DNA from: Spirosoma sp. 48-14
GTDB taxonomy: Bacteria; Bacteroidota; Bacteroidia; Cytophagales; Spirosomataceae
DNA length: 64,000 nt
NCBI RefSeq assembly: GCF_001898575.1
Contig: NZ_MKUD01000006.1
Location: 168,459 to 232,458, forward strand
Direction of reading: 5' to 3'
Part shown: piece after piece, positions 1 to 9,232 of the stretch
How the letters are laid out: the number at the start of each line of letters is the position of its first letter
Numbering within the stretch: position 1 is the stretch's first letter
The notes under the pieces: model-generated
The model's database searches: none
What the model saw: the letters and a program-made list of their open reading frames with translations, nothing else
Told to the model about the DNA's origin: nothing
Program-made: the position numbers and the translations under genes

Positions 1-1
1 T

Positions 2-1015
2 CCGCCACCCGCCAATATAGACACGACGGATTACTCGGACCGTTTTCATATCCACGGGTACAAGAAAATAGTGGCTCAGGAAGCCTACGATTTTTACAAA
101 AAGTGGACAAGTAAAGATTTTCCCCGGATGCTGATCATTGAGATCCAGCATGCCAATCAATACTACGACGATTCTTATGCTGTAAATTCTGAAAACCTTG
201 GCCCGTATGGAGATGCCATTATGTATGAATTGTTGCCCGAAATAGAAAAACGATTCCGAGGTATTGGCCAGGGATGGGCACGGTTTACGTATGGTGGCAG
301 TACGGGAGGCTGGGAGGCACTGGCGGCACAGGTCTTTTATCCCGACGAGTTTAACGGCTGCTTTGCCGCCTGCCCCGACCCGATCAGTTTTGATGCATAC
401 ACCGTTTTTAATCTGTACAAGGAGAAGAATGCGTATTATCAGGAAGGGCCCTTCAGACGGACGCCACGCCCTGGCCAGCGAAACTATCTTGGGCAAGTGC
501 AATGGACGATGGAAGAGACCAATCACCGCGAATTGGTCACCGGTACGCATACCCGTTCGGGCGATCAGTTCGACATATGGGAAGCCGTTTTTTCGCCAGT
601 AGGGGCTGATGGGTATCCCAAACGAATCTGGAACAAAATGACGGGCGAAATTGATCAGACCGTAGCCGCTTACTGGCGCGAGCATTACGACTTATTGCAT
701 ATTCTGAAGCGCGACTGGAAAACGCTGGGGCCTAAGGTTACCGGAAAAATCCATATCTACTGTGGCGATATGGACAATTACTACCTCAACAACGCTGTCT
801 ACCTGATGGAGGATTTTTTGAAAAGCGTAAAAAATCCTCCCGCCTATAGCGAAGTCGCCTATGGTGACCGGGCTGAGCACTGCTGGAATGGCGACCCGAC
901 GCAACCCAATTACATCAGTCGGCTACGGTATAATACGATGTATATAGATAAAATTCTGAAACGAATTGAGGCCAGCCACCCGGCGGGGGCAGATCTGATA
1001 AGCTGGCGGTATTAA
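2..1015 (+). CDS. Putative esterase, alpha/beta-hydrolase fold (5' partial)
   Basis: The reading frame is open from the first bases of the window, so the true start lies upstream; a GTG at 71 is probably not the start. The visible 337 codons include GGSTGGWEA, a G-x-S-x-G nucleophile elbow typical of esterase-D-like alpha/beta hydrolases. The C-terminal GDRAEHCWNGDP region could supply the catalytic His. The protein probably cleaves an ester, but the substrate cannot be read from the sequence. It converges on the luxC-like gene, and a 20-bp hairpin lies between them. The catalytic Asp was not assigned. Family call moderately sure, substrate unknown. Confidence 0.6.
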   Translation, partial: PPPANIDTTDYSDRFHIHGYKKIVAQEAYDFYKKWTSKDFPRMLIIEIQHANQYYDDSYAVNSENLGPYGDAIMYELLPEIEKRFRGIGQGWARFTYGGSTGGWEALAAQVFYPDEFNGCFAACPDPISFDAYTVFNLYKEKNAYYQEGPFRRTPRPGQRNYLGQVQWTMEETNHRELVTGTHTRSGDQFDIWEAVFSPVGADGYPKRIWNKMTGEIDQTVAAYWREHYDLLHILKRDWKTLGPKVTGKIHIYCGDMDNYYLNNAVYLMEDFLKSVKNPPAYSEVAYGDRAEHCWNGDPTQPNYISRLRYNTMYIDKILKRIEASHPAGADLISWRY

Positions 1016-1018
1016 GCA

Positions 1019-1083
1019 GTAGCGGGGAAAAGACAGAAGAAGAAGGAGTAGCATAACTTCCTTTTCTGTCTTTTCCCCGCTAC
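1019..1083. terminator. 20-bp inverted repeat between convergent genes
   Basis: Arms 1019-1038 and 1064-1083 are perfect complements around a 25-nt loop. The stop codons of the two converging genes lie three bases outside each arm (TAA 1013-1015 and, on the minus strand, 1087-1089). It probably acts as a bidirectional terminator. Confidence 0.75.
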
Positions 1084-1086
1084 CGT

Positions 1087-2106
1087 TTATAACGTTGATA
1101 GAAAGGCCATTGTGTCGATACCATCGGCATAGTCGGTGAGGGATGGACATTGGGTTTCTCCAAAGGGAACGCTACCCGTTCGCCAGCCCTGCGCAGAGGC
1201 CACCACCTGAATTTGTGCGGTATGAGCATGGAGCCAGGCGTCAACATCGGCCTGCGTTTGGTAGGTTTGGTAGTAGATGACCGAAATGGGCGATACCAGA
1301 CCATCATTTTGGGTCACCAATAAATAGCCATTATCCAGATGAGGAATGGCATTGATCAGGTAAACCGACTTATTATAATCGTAATTGTTCTGGTACTTGT
1401 GGTTGTCCAGATACTGCTTGGCCTCAGGCTCCAGCGTCCGCAGGAGTGGGATAAAATCATAGCCTTCGGGTACCAGCAATGTCGATACGTTACGGCAGCC
1501 TAACCCGTAATAGTCCGAAATGTCGTGGCCCAGTTTTGCAAATTCCTCCTCGGACTCTTCACCCATGAGCAGACCTACTGATGTACGGTTTTTACGGATA
1601 ATATGGGGCTTTTTGGCAAAGTAATAGTCAAAGTAGCGAGAGGTATTGTTGCTGCCTGTAGCAATGTAGGCATCAGCAGCATTGAGACGTTCGGCTTCTT
1701 CTACCCAGTTGGAAATAGCTGGATTAATCTCCTTTAATTTTTGTATTAAATAATGAATAAGTACAAAATCCTGTGTACTGAGTTTGGCTAGTAATTTGTG
1801 CCCGCTCATGAGCACACAGAGCAGGTCATGGAAGCCGACTGCCGGAATATTTCCTGCCATAACAACCCCAACCGTTTTAGGCGTTGCTGGCTCGGTGGCA
1901 TACTGGTTAGCCCAGGTAGTAAGTTTGTCGGTCGTCAGAAATTGATCGGCAATAGCCCGTAACGCTTTTTGTGAGTTAATGGGCGTGAACCAGTTATTTT
2001 TATGATAGGCTCGTTGGGCAATTTCGTCCAATTCGGGCTGAGCGTCGGCCGAGCGCAGGAACTCGCCCAAAGCCACGAACGTTTGCAGGCGTTCAGAGTG
2101 AAGCAT
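1087..2106 (-). CDS. LuxC-like acyl-CoA reductase
   Basis: This 339-residue protein belongs to the LuxC/acyl-CoA reductase branch of the aldehyde dehydrogenase fold, which reduces acyl-CoA or acyl thioesters to aldehydes with NAD(P)H. The likely catalytic Cys is about residue 203 in the motif GLGCRNVS, and GVVMAGNIPAVGFHD matches the family's nucleotide-binding region. I chose the ATG at 2106; an in-frame ATG at 2121 adds five residues. It is divergent from a ferredoxin gene, an arrangement I recognise from other Bacteroidota, where the pair may work together. The physiological acyl substrate is not evident; there are no lux genes, so bioluminescence is not implied. Confidence 0.8.
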   Translation of the reverse strand: MLHSERLQTFVALGEFLRSADAQPELDEIAQRAYHKNNWFTPINSQKALRAIADQFLTTDKLTTWANQYATEPATPKTVGVVMAGNIPAVGFHDLLCVLMSGHKLLAKLSTQDFVLIHYLIQKLKEINPAISNWVEEAERLNAADAYIATGSNNTSRYFDYYFAKKPHIIRKNRTSVGLLMGEESEEEFAKLGHDISDYYGLGCRNVSTLLVPEGYDFIPLLRTLEPEAKQYLDNHKYQNNYDYNKSVYLINAIPHLDNGYLLVTQNDGLVSPISVIYYQTYQTQADVDAWLHAHTAQIQVVASAQGWRTGSVPFGETQCPSLTDYADGIDTMAFLSTL

Positions 2107-2158
2107 GTAAGAAATAAACAAATGGAATACACCATCAACTAATGTAATGAAATTTTAG

Positions 2159-2189
2159 TTTGCGGCCAACCTTTAAATAGTTATATTTG
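2159..2189 (+). promoter_or_regulatory. Promoter of the ferredoxin gene
   Basis: A -33 TTTG (2159-2162) is followed after exactly 19 bp by TATATTTG (2182-2189), matching the Bacteroidota housekeeping consensus TTTG-N19-TAnnTTTG. The transcript should begin near 2196, about 45 nt ahead of the ATG. Confidence 0.75.
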
Positions 2190-2231
2190 TTGTTCGATTT
2201 ACAGAGATAAAAATTTACGATCTATAAATAA

Positions 2232-2591
<360 letters not shown>

Positions 2592-2950
2592 GGTAAGCTA
2601 AGATTTTAATTTTTTTTAGAAAGGCCCCCTCATCGCGATGAGGGGGCCTTTCTGCATTTAGTCCAGACGAAACAATCGCTGAAAGCAAAAAAGCTAACCC
2701 TAAAAGCTTATAATTTAAGAAAAATAATATTTGGCAAATGAATTAATAAGCCAAATATGTTGACAGATGATATTTTTAGCGTATTTTCAGTATTAAGGAT
2801 AGAATAAGTAGTATATTTTAAATAAAATTGACTAAAAAACACAAAACAGCTTAATTTTTTTGCACTATTGCTTGCGTAGAATAAATTATGTAACAAAATT
2901 TGCTTCGAAATAAGACCGCAGTACCTACTCTACACAACCAAATTTATAGT
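2592..2950. other. Intergenic region: terminator plus AT-rich leader
   Basis: Apart from the ferredoxin terminator I see no gene. About 2700-2900 is strikingly AT-rich. A TTTG at 2859-2862 followed after 19 bp by TAAATTAT (2882-2889) is a weak promoter candidate for the porin gene. Confidence 0.5.
2618..2653 (+). terminator. 36-nt perfect palindrome after ferredoxin
   Basis: Positions 2618-2635 and 2636-2653 are exact reverse complements with no loop bases left over (core AGGCCCCCTCATCG). A run of seven T lies on the upstream side, so it may also terminate in the opposite direction. Confidence 0.8.
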
Positions 2951-4126
2951 ATGAAAAAAGCTATTTTACTTATTAGTTCTTTGTTTTTGGGTTATGGCGT
3001 TCAAGCGCAGGATACAACCGCTGCCGCCCCTGGAAAATTTACCTTCTCGGGCTATCTGGACACCTATTACTTTGGTAATTTCAATAATCCAAAGAGTCAG
3101 TCAAATTTGGGTTTAAACGGTAGTGGGGTTGGGAATGCGCGTGCTTTTGACCAGAAGGCTGGGCAGTTTGGGATTGGGTTAGTTCAGGCCAAAGCGGCTT
3201 ACTCATCAGCGCATGTAGATGCGGTGATGGACCTTACCTTCGGCACCTTCGGCGATCTGGGAAACTATGGCAACAACGTTGGGCTGTTGGGTACTCCCGG
3301 TTCGACGGCTCTGGCGATTAAGCAAGCCTACATTACCCTGAAAGCATCCGACAAGTTGTCGTTTACGGCGGGTCAGTTTGGAACGCACATTGGTTATGAG
3401 GTTATCGATGCGCCGGTTAACTACAACTACTCCCTCTCGAATCTCTTCAACAACGGCCCCTTCTATCATATCGGTCTGAAAGCACAATATGCGTTCAGCG
3501 ATCGGGCTTCGTTGATGCTGGGTTTGGTTAACAACGTTGACAACCTGGTTGACAACAACAAAAAGAAAGGGCTTATCGGTCAGTTCTTCTTCTCTCCAGT
3601 TTCGGGCTGGAATGTGTATCTGAACGCGATTATGTCGAACGAAGCGTCGAAGGATGTAACGAATCCCAATGGTACAGTAGCTGTCAGTGCAGATAATGCC
3701 ATGTACCAACTCTTCGATCTGACAACAACCTATCAGATTACGTCGAAATTCTTCCTGGGTCTGAATGCAGCTGCTGGTTCGCAGAAGGGCGATTATCAAG
3801 GTGTGGGCGGTCCTACTACGACGAAGAACTGGGGTGGGGTTGCTGTTTATACGAACTATGCCTTCTCTGATAAATTTGGCTTAGGTGCTCGTTACGAGAC
3901 GTTTGATAACAAAGGTGGAGCTCGTGCCCTGACGGATGCTGCCGGAAATGGCGCCAGTGTAAACTCGATCACCATCACGGGTAATATCACCACCGGCGAT
4001 GGCCACGTATTGTTGAAGCCGGAATTGCGGATTGATAGCTACTCGGCCAACAAGTTTGAGAAAAATGATGGCTCGCTGACAACCTCTCAGACTACCCTGG
4101 GTATGGCTGCCATCTTTAAGTTCTAA
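2951..4126 (+). CDS. Outer-membrane beta-barrel porin (OmpL/BBP2-like)
   Basis: The start is the ATG at 2951, which begins a signal peptide (MKKAILLISSLFLGYGVQAQ) with likely cleavage after AQA; an upstream in-frame start at 2900 would bury it. The mature protein (about 370 residues) has alternating hydrophobic strands, repeated aromatic girdle residues and a C-terminal Phe (GMAAIFKF), all typical of an outer-membrane barrel. It fits the OmpL-like porin-2 family. The ammonium transporter gene follows after 64 bp on the same strand with no terminator between, so the porin may admit ammonium or small nitrogen compounds across the outer membrane. Substrate is inferred from context only. Confidence 0.75.
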   Translation: MKKAILLISSLFLGYGVQAQDTTAAAPGKFTFSGYLDTYYFGNFNNPKSQSNLGLNGSGVGNARAFDQKAGQFGIGLVQAKAAYSSAHVDAVMDLTFGTFGDLGNYGNNVGLLGTPGSTALAIKQAYITLKASDKLSFTAGQFGTHIGYEVIDAPVNYNYSLSNLFNNGPFYHIGLKAQYAFSDRASLMLGLVNNVDNLVDNNKKKGLIGQFFFSPVSGWNVYLNAIMSNEASKDVTNPNGTVAVSADNAMYQLFDLTTTYQITSKFFLGLNAAAGSQKGDYQGVGGPTTTKNWGGVAVYTNYAFSDKFGLGARYETFDNKGGARALTDAAGNGASVNSITITGNITTGDGHVLLKPELRIDSYSANKFEKNDGSLTTSQTTLGMAAIFKF

Positions 4127-4190
4127 CTCGTATCCCCGTTTTCTTAACCTAGTTTTCAATTAACCAGTACAACAAAAAACCTCAATTATT

Positions 4191-5525
4191 ATGCAAAAGC
4201 CCAATTACATTCCTCTGGTTTTGCTGTTAGTATTTGCCGTTCTGGGTATAATACCTGGTTTCAACGGCGTACCAACGCAGATTGTGACTGAAGGCATCAA
4301 CTCCGGCGATACCGCCTGGATGCTGGTTGCTACTGCCCTCGTTCTGCTGATGACGCCGGGTCTGGCGTACTTCTATGGTGGGATGGTGAACAACAAAAAC
4401 GTGATCTCAACCATGCTGCAAAGCTTTATTGCCATGGGCGTGATCAGCGTATTGTGGGTGATCGTTGGTTTTAGCCTGGCGTTTGGTTCTGACATTGGCG
4501 GATTTATTGGTAATCCAATGGACCACTTCATGTTCAAGGGTGTACTGGATGGTAAGCCCTGGTCGCTGGCAGCTTCAATTCCACTGGTCGTATTCGCTTT
4601 CTTCCAACTGAAGTTTGCCGTAATTACCCCGGCTCTGGTAACGGGCTCGATGGCCGAGCGTATCAACTTCCGCTCGTATGTCCTGTTTATGATTCTGTTC
4701 AGCATATTCGTATATGCTCCACTGGCCCACATGACCTGGCATCCTGATGGTATCCTGTTCAAGCGTGGTGTACTCGACTTTGCAGGTGGAACGGTTGTGC
4801 ACATGTCGGCTGGTTGGGCTGCTCTGGCAGGTGCCCTGTATCTGAAGCGTCGTAAGTCGCACGTAGAAGCAAGCTATTTCCCACCAGCCAATATTCCTTT
4901 CGTACTGTTAGGTACTGGTTTGCTGTGGTTTGGCTGGTTCGGTTTTAACGCTGGTTCGGCAGTAGCTGCTTCTCCATTGGCTGCTTCGGCTTTCGCAACG
5001 ACGAACACGGCTGCTGCTGCTGCTGGTCTGGGCTGGGTGCTGTTCGATGCTGCAAAAGGTAAAAAAGTATCGGCGCTGGGTTTCTGTATCGGTGCAGTAG
5101 TTGGTCTGGTTGCTATTACACCAGCCGCGGGTTTTGTTACGGTTCCGACAGCTATTTTCATCGGTGCGATAGCCGCTATCATCTCGAACTACATTGCTCA
5201 CCTGCGTTCGAAATCAACTCTGGACGATACGCTTGACGTATTCCCTTGTCACGGTGTAGGTGGTATGGTTGGTATGGTAATGACGGGTATTTTTGCCAGC
5301 AAAGGTGTTAACTCGGCTGTAACGGTTGAAGGCCTGGCTTTTGGTGAAACGGGTCTGTTCGTTGAGCACATGATTGCGCTGATCGGCGTATCGGTTTTCG
5401 CATTCGGTATGTCGTTCGTACTGCTGAAAGTGACCGACCTGATTCTGCCACTGCGCGTAACAGAAGACGACGAGAAACTTGGTCTGGATGTAAGCCAGCA
5501 CGACGAATTCCTGATCGAAGCGTAA
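4191..5525 (+). CDS. amtB: Ammonium transporter
   Basis: This 444-residue inner-membrane protein has the Amt/Rh family pattern of about eleven membrane segments. The conserved twin histidines of the conduction pore are visible as His204 in GTVVHMSAGW and His354 in FPCHGVGGM. The signature DTLDVFPCHGVGG and the NTAAAAAG segment are also present. It imports ammonium or ammonia. No GlnK/PII gene lies next to it, unlike the proteobacterial glnK-amtB pair; instead an outer-membrane porin precedes it. A hairpin follows at 5534. Confidence 0.95.
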   Translation: MQKPNYIPLVLLLVFAVLGIIPGFNGVPTQIVTEGINSGDTAWMLVATALVLLMTPGLAYFYGGMVNNKNVISTMLQSFIAMGVISVLWVIVGFSLAFGSDIGGFIGNPMDHFMFKGVLDGKPWSLAASIPLVVFAFFQLKFAVITPALVTGSMAERINFRSYVLFMILFSIFVYAPLAHMTWHPDGILFKRGVLDFAGGTVVHMSAGWAALAGALYLKRRKSHVEASYFPPANIPFVLLGTGLLWFGWFGFNAGSAVAASPLAASAFATTNTAAAAAGLGWVLFDAAKGKKVSALGFCIGAVVGLVAITPAAGFVTVPTAIFIGAIAAIISNYIAHLRSKSTLDDTLDVFPCHGVGGMVGMVMTGIFASKGVNSAVTVEGLAFGETGLFVEHMIALIGVSVFAFGMSFVLLKVTDLILPLRVTEDDEKLGLDVSQHDEFLIEA

Positions 5526-5533
5526 ATAATGTC

Positions 5534-5578
5534 TGATGTAGGATACATGATGTATTGTACATTCTGTATCCTACATCA
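5534..5578. terminator. Hairpin after amtB
   Basis: Arms 5534-5554 and 5558-5578 pair over 21 bp with two mismatches and a 3-nt loop. No long T run follows. The rest of the 5579-5733 gap shows no gene. Confidence 0.6.
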
Positions 5579-5733
5579 CACGTAGTATATTATACATCAA
5601 CTGAGCCACAGGCACCCTGTCTAGCCATAATGTCTGGCAGTTTTATCTGTGGTTTTGTTGTACTCATGGAGCCGCTCCCACTTGGGGGCGGTTTCCTGTT
5701 TTATAGAAATGGTCCTACACGCCTTGCCATATT

Positions 5734-6096
5734 TTAGAGTAGTAGCATCACCAGCAAAGCGATAATGGCAGGCATGGCCTGAACCCAGAAGATAGATTTT
5801 TGGGCTGTTAAAGCTCCAAATACGCCCGCTACAATGACGCAACCCAGAAAAAAGATAGCGACGTTTATGCACCAGGCAGGGTCTTGAATCAATAGCGACC
5901 AGATCAATCCTGCCGCCAGAAAGCCGTTATACAATCCCTGATTGGCCGCCAGCGATTTGGTAGGTTCAAACAACTCCGCCGGAAGTGACCGGAACGTTTT
6001 GCGGCCACGGGTAGTCCAGGCAAACATTTCCAGCCAAAGTATATAGAGGTGCTCCAGGGCAACAAGGCCGATTAGAATTTTGGTAAGTAGGGACAT
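5734..6096 (-). CDS. DUF1304 small integral membrane protein
   Basis: This 120-residue protein has four hydrophobic segments and the N-terminal pattern ALEHLYILWLEMF seen in DUF1304 proteins, followed by ANQGLYNGFLAAG. Family members are small inner-membrane proteins of unknown function. It stands alone between amtB, which converges on it, and mtaB, which reads the same way upstream of it. The function cannot be stated. Confidence 0.8.
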   Translation of the reverse strand: MSLLTKILIGLVALEHLYILWLEMFAWTTRGRKTFRSLPAELFEPTKSLAANQGLYNGFLAAGLIWSLLIQDPAWCINVAIFFLGCVIVAGVFGALTAQKSIFWVQAMPAIIALLVMLLL

Positions 6097-6146
6097 AGAA
6101 TAAGTGAGAGAGTAAAACTTATTGACTTAATCTCAATAGTTTAATT

Positions 6147-6218
6147 AACCGCAAAGGCGCGAAGACGCAAAGAAATACACTATTGTGAAATACTTTGCGT
6201 CTTCGCGCCTTTGCGGTT
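6147..6218. repeat. 26-bp inverted repeat with 'cgcaaag' words
   Basis: Arms 6147-6172 and 6193-6218 are perfect complements around a 20-nt loop. Each arm is built from the word GCAAAG/GCGAAG repeated (AACCGCAAAGGCGCGAAGA...). It lies just beyond the mtaB stop, and it could terminate mtaB transcription. Confidence 0.85.
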
Positions 6219-6228
6219 GATGACTAAT

Positions 6229-7557
6229 TCAATGCTTCTCTAAAACTACTTCAGGCTCTTCAACTTCCATTAATCCGTCGGGATTAACGCCCGTTAAGCG
6301 TACAGGGAGCAGTTCGTTGATGAGCAAAGGGTCATATTTGGCCACAACCCGAACGTAGTTTTCGGTAAATCCCTGCATCAGTCCATCCTGAACATCTTCT
6401 TCAAACAATACAGTGGCTGTTTGGCCAATCTGAGTGTCGTAAAAGGAACGACGTTTTTTGTCTGATAAAATATGCAGCATTTTAGACCGCTCGGCCCGTA
6501 CATGACCGGGTACAATCGGTTTAATACCTAAAGCCGTTGTATTGGGCCTCTCCGAATACGTAAATACGTGCAGGTACGAAATCGGCAATTCGTTTAGAAA
6601 CAGGTACGTTTCCTTAAATTCAGTGTCTGTTTCGCCAGGGTGTCCTACGATCACATCCACACCAATGCAGGCATGAGGCATCAATTCCTTGATTTTCTGC
6701 ACCCGATCGGCATACAGTTCGCGTTTGTATCGACGACGCATCAAGCCCAGCACCCGGTTACTACCCGACTGTAAGGGTATGTGAAAATGAGGGACGAATC
6801 GTTTCGACTGAGCGACAAAGGCAATGATTTCGTCGGTCAGTAAATTGGGTTCGATGCTGGAAATACGGAATCGTTCGATGCCTTCTACGTCGTCCAGCGC
6901 CCGAACCAGGTCGAAAAAGGTTTCCTGCCGCTGGCCGTTGATCAGCCCAAAATCGCCGATGTTGACGCCAGTCAACACGATTTCCTTAACACCACGCCCG
7001 GCTATTTCCTGAGCGGCTTTGATAACGTTGGCAACCGTATCCGAACGACTTTTACCCCGCGCCAGTGGAATGGTGCAATACGCACACGGATAATCGCAGC
7101 CGTCCTGCACCTTCAGGAATGTACGGGTACGGTCATTGAGTGAATAGGACGCATGGTATTCAATAGCTTCTTCGATGGGAGAGTTGAAAACCTGCGCAGG
7201 TTGGCCAGTGGGAACTTTTACAAACGTTGGCATCAGCTCGTGCAGGCGGAATTTCTCCGACGCACCCAATACAGCATCGACGCCCGGAATTTCGGAAATC
7301 TCCTGCGGCTTCAGTTGGGCATAACAGCCCAGGATAGCTACGTAGCCATCGGGATTAATCTTCTGGGCTTCGCGGACAATTTTCCGGCATTTTTTGTCGG
7401 CGTTGTCGGTTACGGAGCAGGTGTTGATGATGAAGATGTCGGGTTGCTGGTTAAACTCTACCCGTTCGTATCCATGCTGCTCCATCAGCCGGGCCAGCGT
7501 AGACGTTTCGGAAAAATTTAGTTTACAACCGAGTGTATAAAAAGCGACTTTTTTCAC
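6229..7557 (-). CDS. mtaB: tRNA t6A37 methylthiotransferase MtaB
   Basis: This 442-residue radical-SAM enzyme adds a methylthio group to N6-threonylcarbamoyladenosine at position 37 of tRNA. An N-terminal UPF0004 domain carries Cys residues in YTLGCKLNF, NTCSVT and LGCYAQL for one Fe-S cluster. The radical-SAM motif is CDYPCAYC (C-x3-C-x2-C), and a TRAM-like C-terminal domain follows. I chose the GTG at 7557 because the homologous sequence begins there (VKKVAFYTLGC) and because a -7 box (7576-7583) lies between it and the upstream ATG at 7632. Confidence 0.9.
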   Translation of the reverse strand: MKKVAFYTLGCKLNFSETSTLARLMEQHGYERVEFNQQPDIFIINTCSVTDNADKKCRKIVREAQKINPDGYVAILGCYAQLKPQEISEIPGVDAVLGASEKFRLHELMPTFVKVPTGQPAQVFNSPIEEAIEYHASYSLNDRTRTFLKVQDGCDYPCAYCTIPLARGKSRSDTVANVIKAAQEIAGRGVKEIVLTGVNIGDFGLINGQRQETFFDLVRALDDVEGIERFRISSIEPNLLTDEIIAFVAQSKRFVPHFHIPLQSGSNRVLGLMRRRYKRELYADRVQKIKELMPHACIGVDVIVGHPGETDTEFKETYLFLNELPISYLHVFTYSERPNTTALGIKPIVPGHVRAERSKMLHILSDKKRRSFYDTQIGQTATVLFEEDVQDGLMQGFTENYVRVVAKYDPLLINELLPVRLTGVNPDGLMEVEEPEVVLEKH

Positions 7558-7575
7558 AGCAGATGATCTATCTTG

Positions 7576-7583
7576 CAAAATTA
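7576..7583 (-). promoter_or_regulatory. -7 box of mtaB
   Basis: Read on the minus strand this is TAATTTTG, a TAnnTTTG box 19 bp ahead of the GTG start. No clear -33 TTTG was found. Confidence 0.45.
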
Positions 7584-7648
7584 CAAAAAAACGACGGGCT
7601 GGGTTCCTTTGGCTTTCATTAGCAGTACCCACCTGCCATAAGAGACTA

Positions 7649-7668
7649 TAGTTTTGCCGTTAGTTTTG
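7649..7668 (+). promoter_or_regulatory. Two tandem -7 boxes ahead of rsmE
   Basis: TAGTTTTG occurs twice, at 7649-7656 and 7661-7668, upstream of the ATG at 7716. Neither has a clear -33 TTTG at 19 bp. Confidence 0.4.
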
Positions 7669-7715
7669 GACCAACTCCTCCTTGATTCGGTAAGAGTCTC
7701 ATTAGTAGAATACAT

Positions 7716-8423
7716 ATGCACTTATTTTATCAACCGGATTCGGTTTCTTACCTAAGTGAAGACGATTCACGCCATGCGATCAAAACCTTGCGTTTAGGGG
7801 TTGGCGAGGTTATTGCTGTTACAGATGGACACGGAAATCGGTACACGGCCGTTATAACCCAGGCCGATATTCGGCGTTGTGGGTTTCGGGTAACCGAGAT
7901 TGAAACGACACTGGGAAGACCATTTTCGGTTCGAATCTGTGTGGCGCCAACCAAAAACCTGGACCGCATCGAATGGTTTGTGGAGAAAGCCGTTGAGGTT
8001 GGAATTGAACGGATCAGCTTCTTTTACGGGCAGCATTCCGAGCGTCGGGTGCTCAAACTGGAGCGTCTGGAGAAAATTGCAATTGCGGCCATGAAACAGT
8101 CATTGCAATCGTTTTTACCCCGTCTAGATGAGGCTGTTTCCTTTGGCGAACTGATCAAAACAATCGACGAAGGGGAGCGGTTTATTGCACATTTGCCCAG
8201 TGAGGATTCGTCGGCTAACGAACCAGTGATTAACTTAGCAAAAGTGGCCGTAGCAAACCATCGATATGCCGTGCTGATTGGACCCGAAGGCGATTTTTCG
8301 GAAACTGAATTGCAACAGGCGGCTTCGGCTGGTTTTCGGATGGTAACGCTAGGGGCTAATCGGCTCCGAACCGAAACGGCCGCTCTTACAGCCTGTCAGC
8401 TATTGAATTTTGTAAATACATGA
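7716..8423 (+). CDS. rsmE: 16S rRNA (uracil-1498-N3)-methyltransferase RsmE
   Basis: This 235-residue SPOUT-class enzyme methylates U1498 of 16S rRNA using S-adenosylmethionine. The C-terminal trefoil-knot signature is clear: LIGPEGDFSETELQ followed by TLGANRLRTETAAL. The N-terminal region (HAIKTLRLGVGEVI...VTDGHGNRY) is the PUA-like RNA-binding part. The stop codon overlaps the next start by four bases (ATGA), so it is translationally coupled to the DUF4159 gene. Confidence 0.93.
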   Translation: MHLFYQPDSVSYLSEDDSRHAIKTLRLGVGEVIAVTDGHGNRYTAVITQADIRRCGFRVTEIETTLGRPFSVRICVAPTKNLDRIEWFVEKAVEVGIERISFFYGQHSERRVLKLERLEKIAIAAMKQSLQSFLPRLDEAVSFGELIKTIDEGERFIAHLPSEDSSANEPVINLAKVAVANHRYAVLIGPEGDFSETELQQAASAGFRMVTLGANRLRTETAALTACQLLNFVNT

Positions 8424-9079
8424 AAAAGCTACTGCTCGTTTTCTCCATTCTGCTATCGACATCTGTTGTTGTGCAGGCGCAATACGCCTACAAAATTGCC
8501 AAGTTAAAGTATGGGGGTGGGGGCGACTGGTATGCCAATAAAACCTCGTTGCCGAACCTGATCAAGTTTGCCAATGCTAATCTGCGTATGAACATCTTCC
8601 CCGAAGAAGACATCGTAGAAGCCGGAAGCCCCGATATTTTTGGGTATCCGTTTGTCCACATGACAGGCCACGGCAATGTTACCTTCAACGATGCCGAAGT
8701 GCAGAATCTGCGTCGGTATCTGATGTCGGGCGGCTTTTTGCATGTTGACGACAACTATGGACTGGATAAGTTCATCCGCCGGGAAATGAAAAAAGTGTTT
8801 CCTGAACTGAATTTTATCGAACTGCCGTTCAACCACCCTGTCTATCAGCAAAAATTTAAATTCCCAAATGGACTGCCGAAAGTGCATGAGCATGATGGCA
8901 AGGCTCCACAAGGTTTTGGCCTGATCTACCAGGGACGGCTGGTTTGTTTTTACAGCTACGAGTGCGATTTAGGCAACGGTTGGGAAGATCAGAGCGTGTA
9001 TAATGACCCCGAAACCGTTCGTCAGCAGGCGCTGCGAATGGGGGCCAACCTGCTACAATATGCAACGACGACGAACTAA
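8420..9079 (+). CDS. Exported DUF4159 protein
   Basis: This 219-residue protein begins with a signal peptide (MKKLLLVFSILLSTSVVVQA) and then matches the DUF4159 family through FVHMTGHGNVTF, YLMSGGFLHVDDNYG and the late CFYSYECDLGNGWED. The fold resembles class I glutamine amidotransferase-like domains, but no catalytic role is known. The ATGA overlap with rsmE makes a two-gene operon. Location is probably periplasmic. Confidence 0.85.
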   Translation: MKKLLLVFSILLSTSVVVQAQYAYKIAKLKYGGGGDWYANKTSLPNLIKFANANLRMNIFPEEDIVEAGSPDIFGYPFVHMTGHGNVTFNDAEVQNLRRYLMSGGFLHVDDNYGLDKFIRREMKKVFPELNFIELPFNHPVYQQKFKFPNGLPKVHEHDGKAPQGFGLIYQGRLVCFYSYECDLGNGWEDQSVYNDPETVRQQALRMGANLLQYATTTN

Positions 9080-9173
9080 AGAGGCTGTAGGCTTCTGGCT
9101 TTCATAGGATAAATAGATGTTATCCAGACTTAAATTATTTGAGGAGGCTAGGGCTAATCCAATGGAAATTCGT

Positions 9174-9181
9174 TAGTTTTG
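9174..9181 (+). promoter_or_regulatory. -7 box ahead of the desaturase
   Basis: TAGTTTTG matches TAnnTTTG, 51 bp before the GTG start at 9233. The -33 element is unclear. Nothing else recognisable lies in 9080-9232. Confidence 0.4.
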
Positions 9182-9232
9182 TATTACTATTTTTAGTGAC
9201 TTGTAGTTTCACCCTTTAATTCAGTAAAGCTT

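Noticed and set aside
4373-4804. Long minus-strand frame within amtB
   Set aside because: It is a shadow of the well-supported amtB frame and has no family features.
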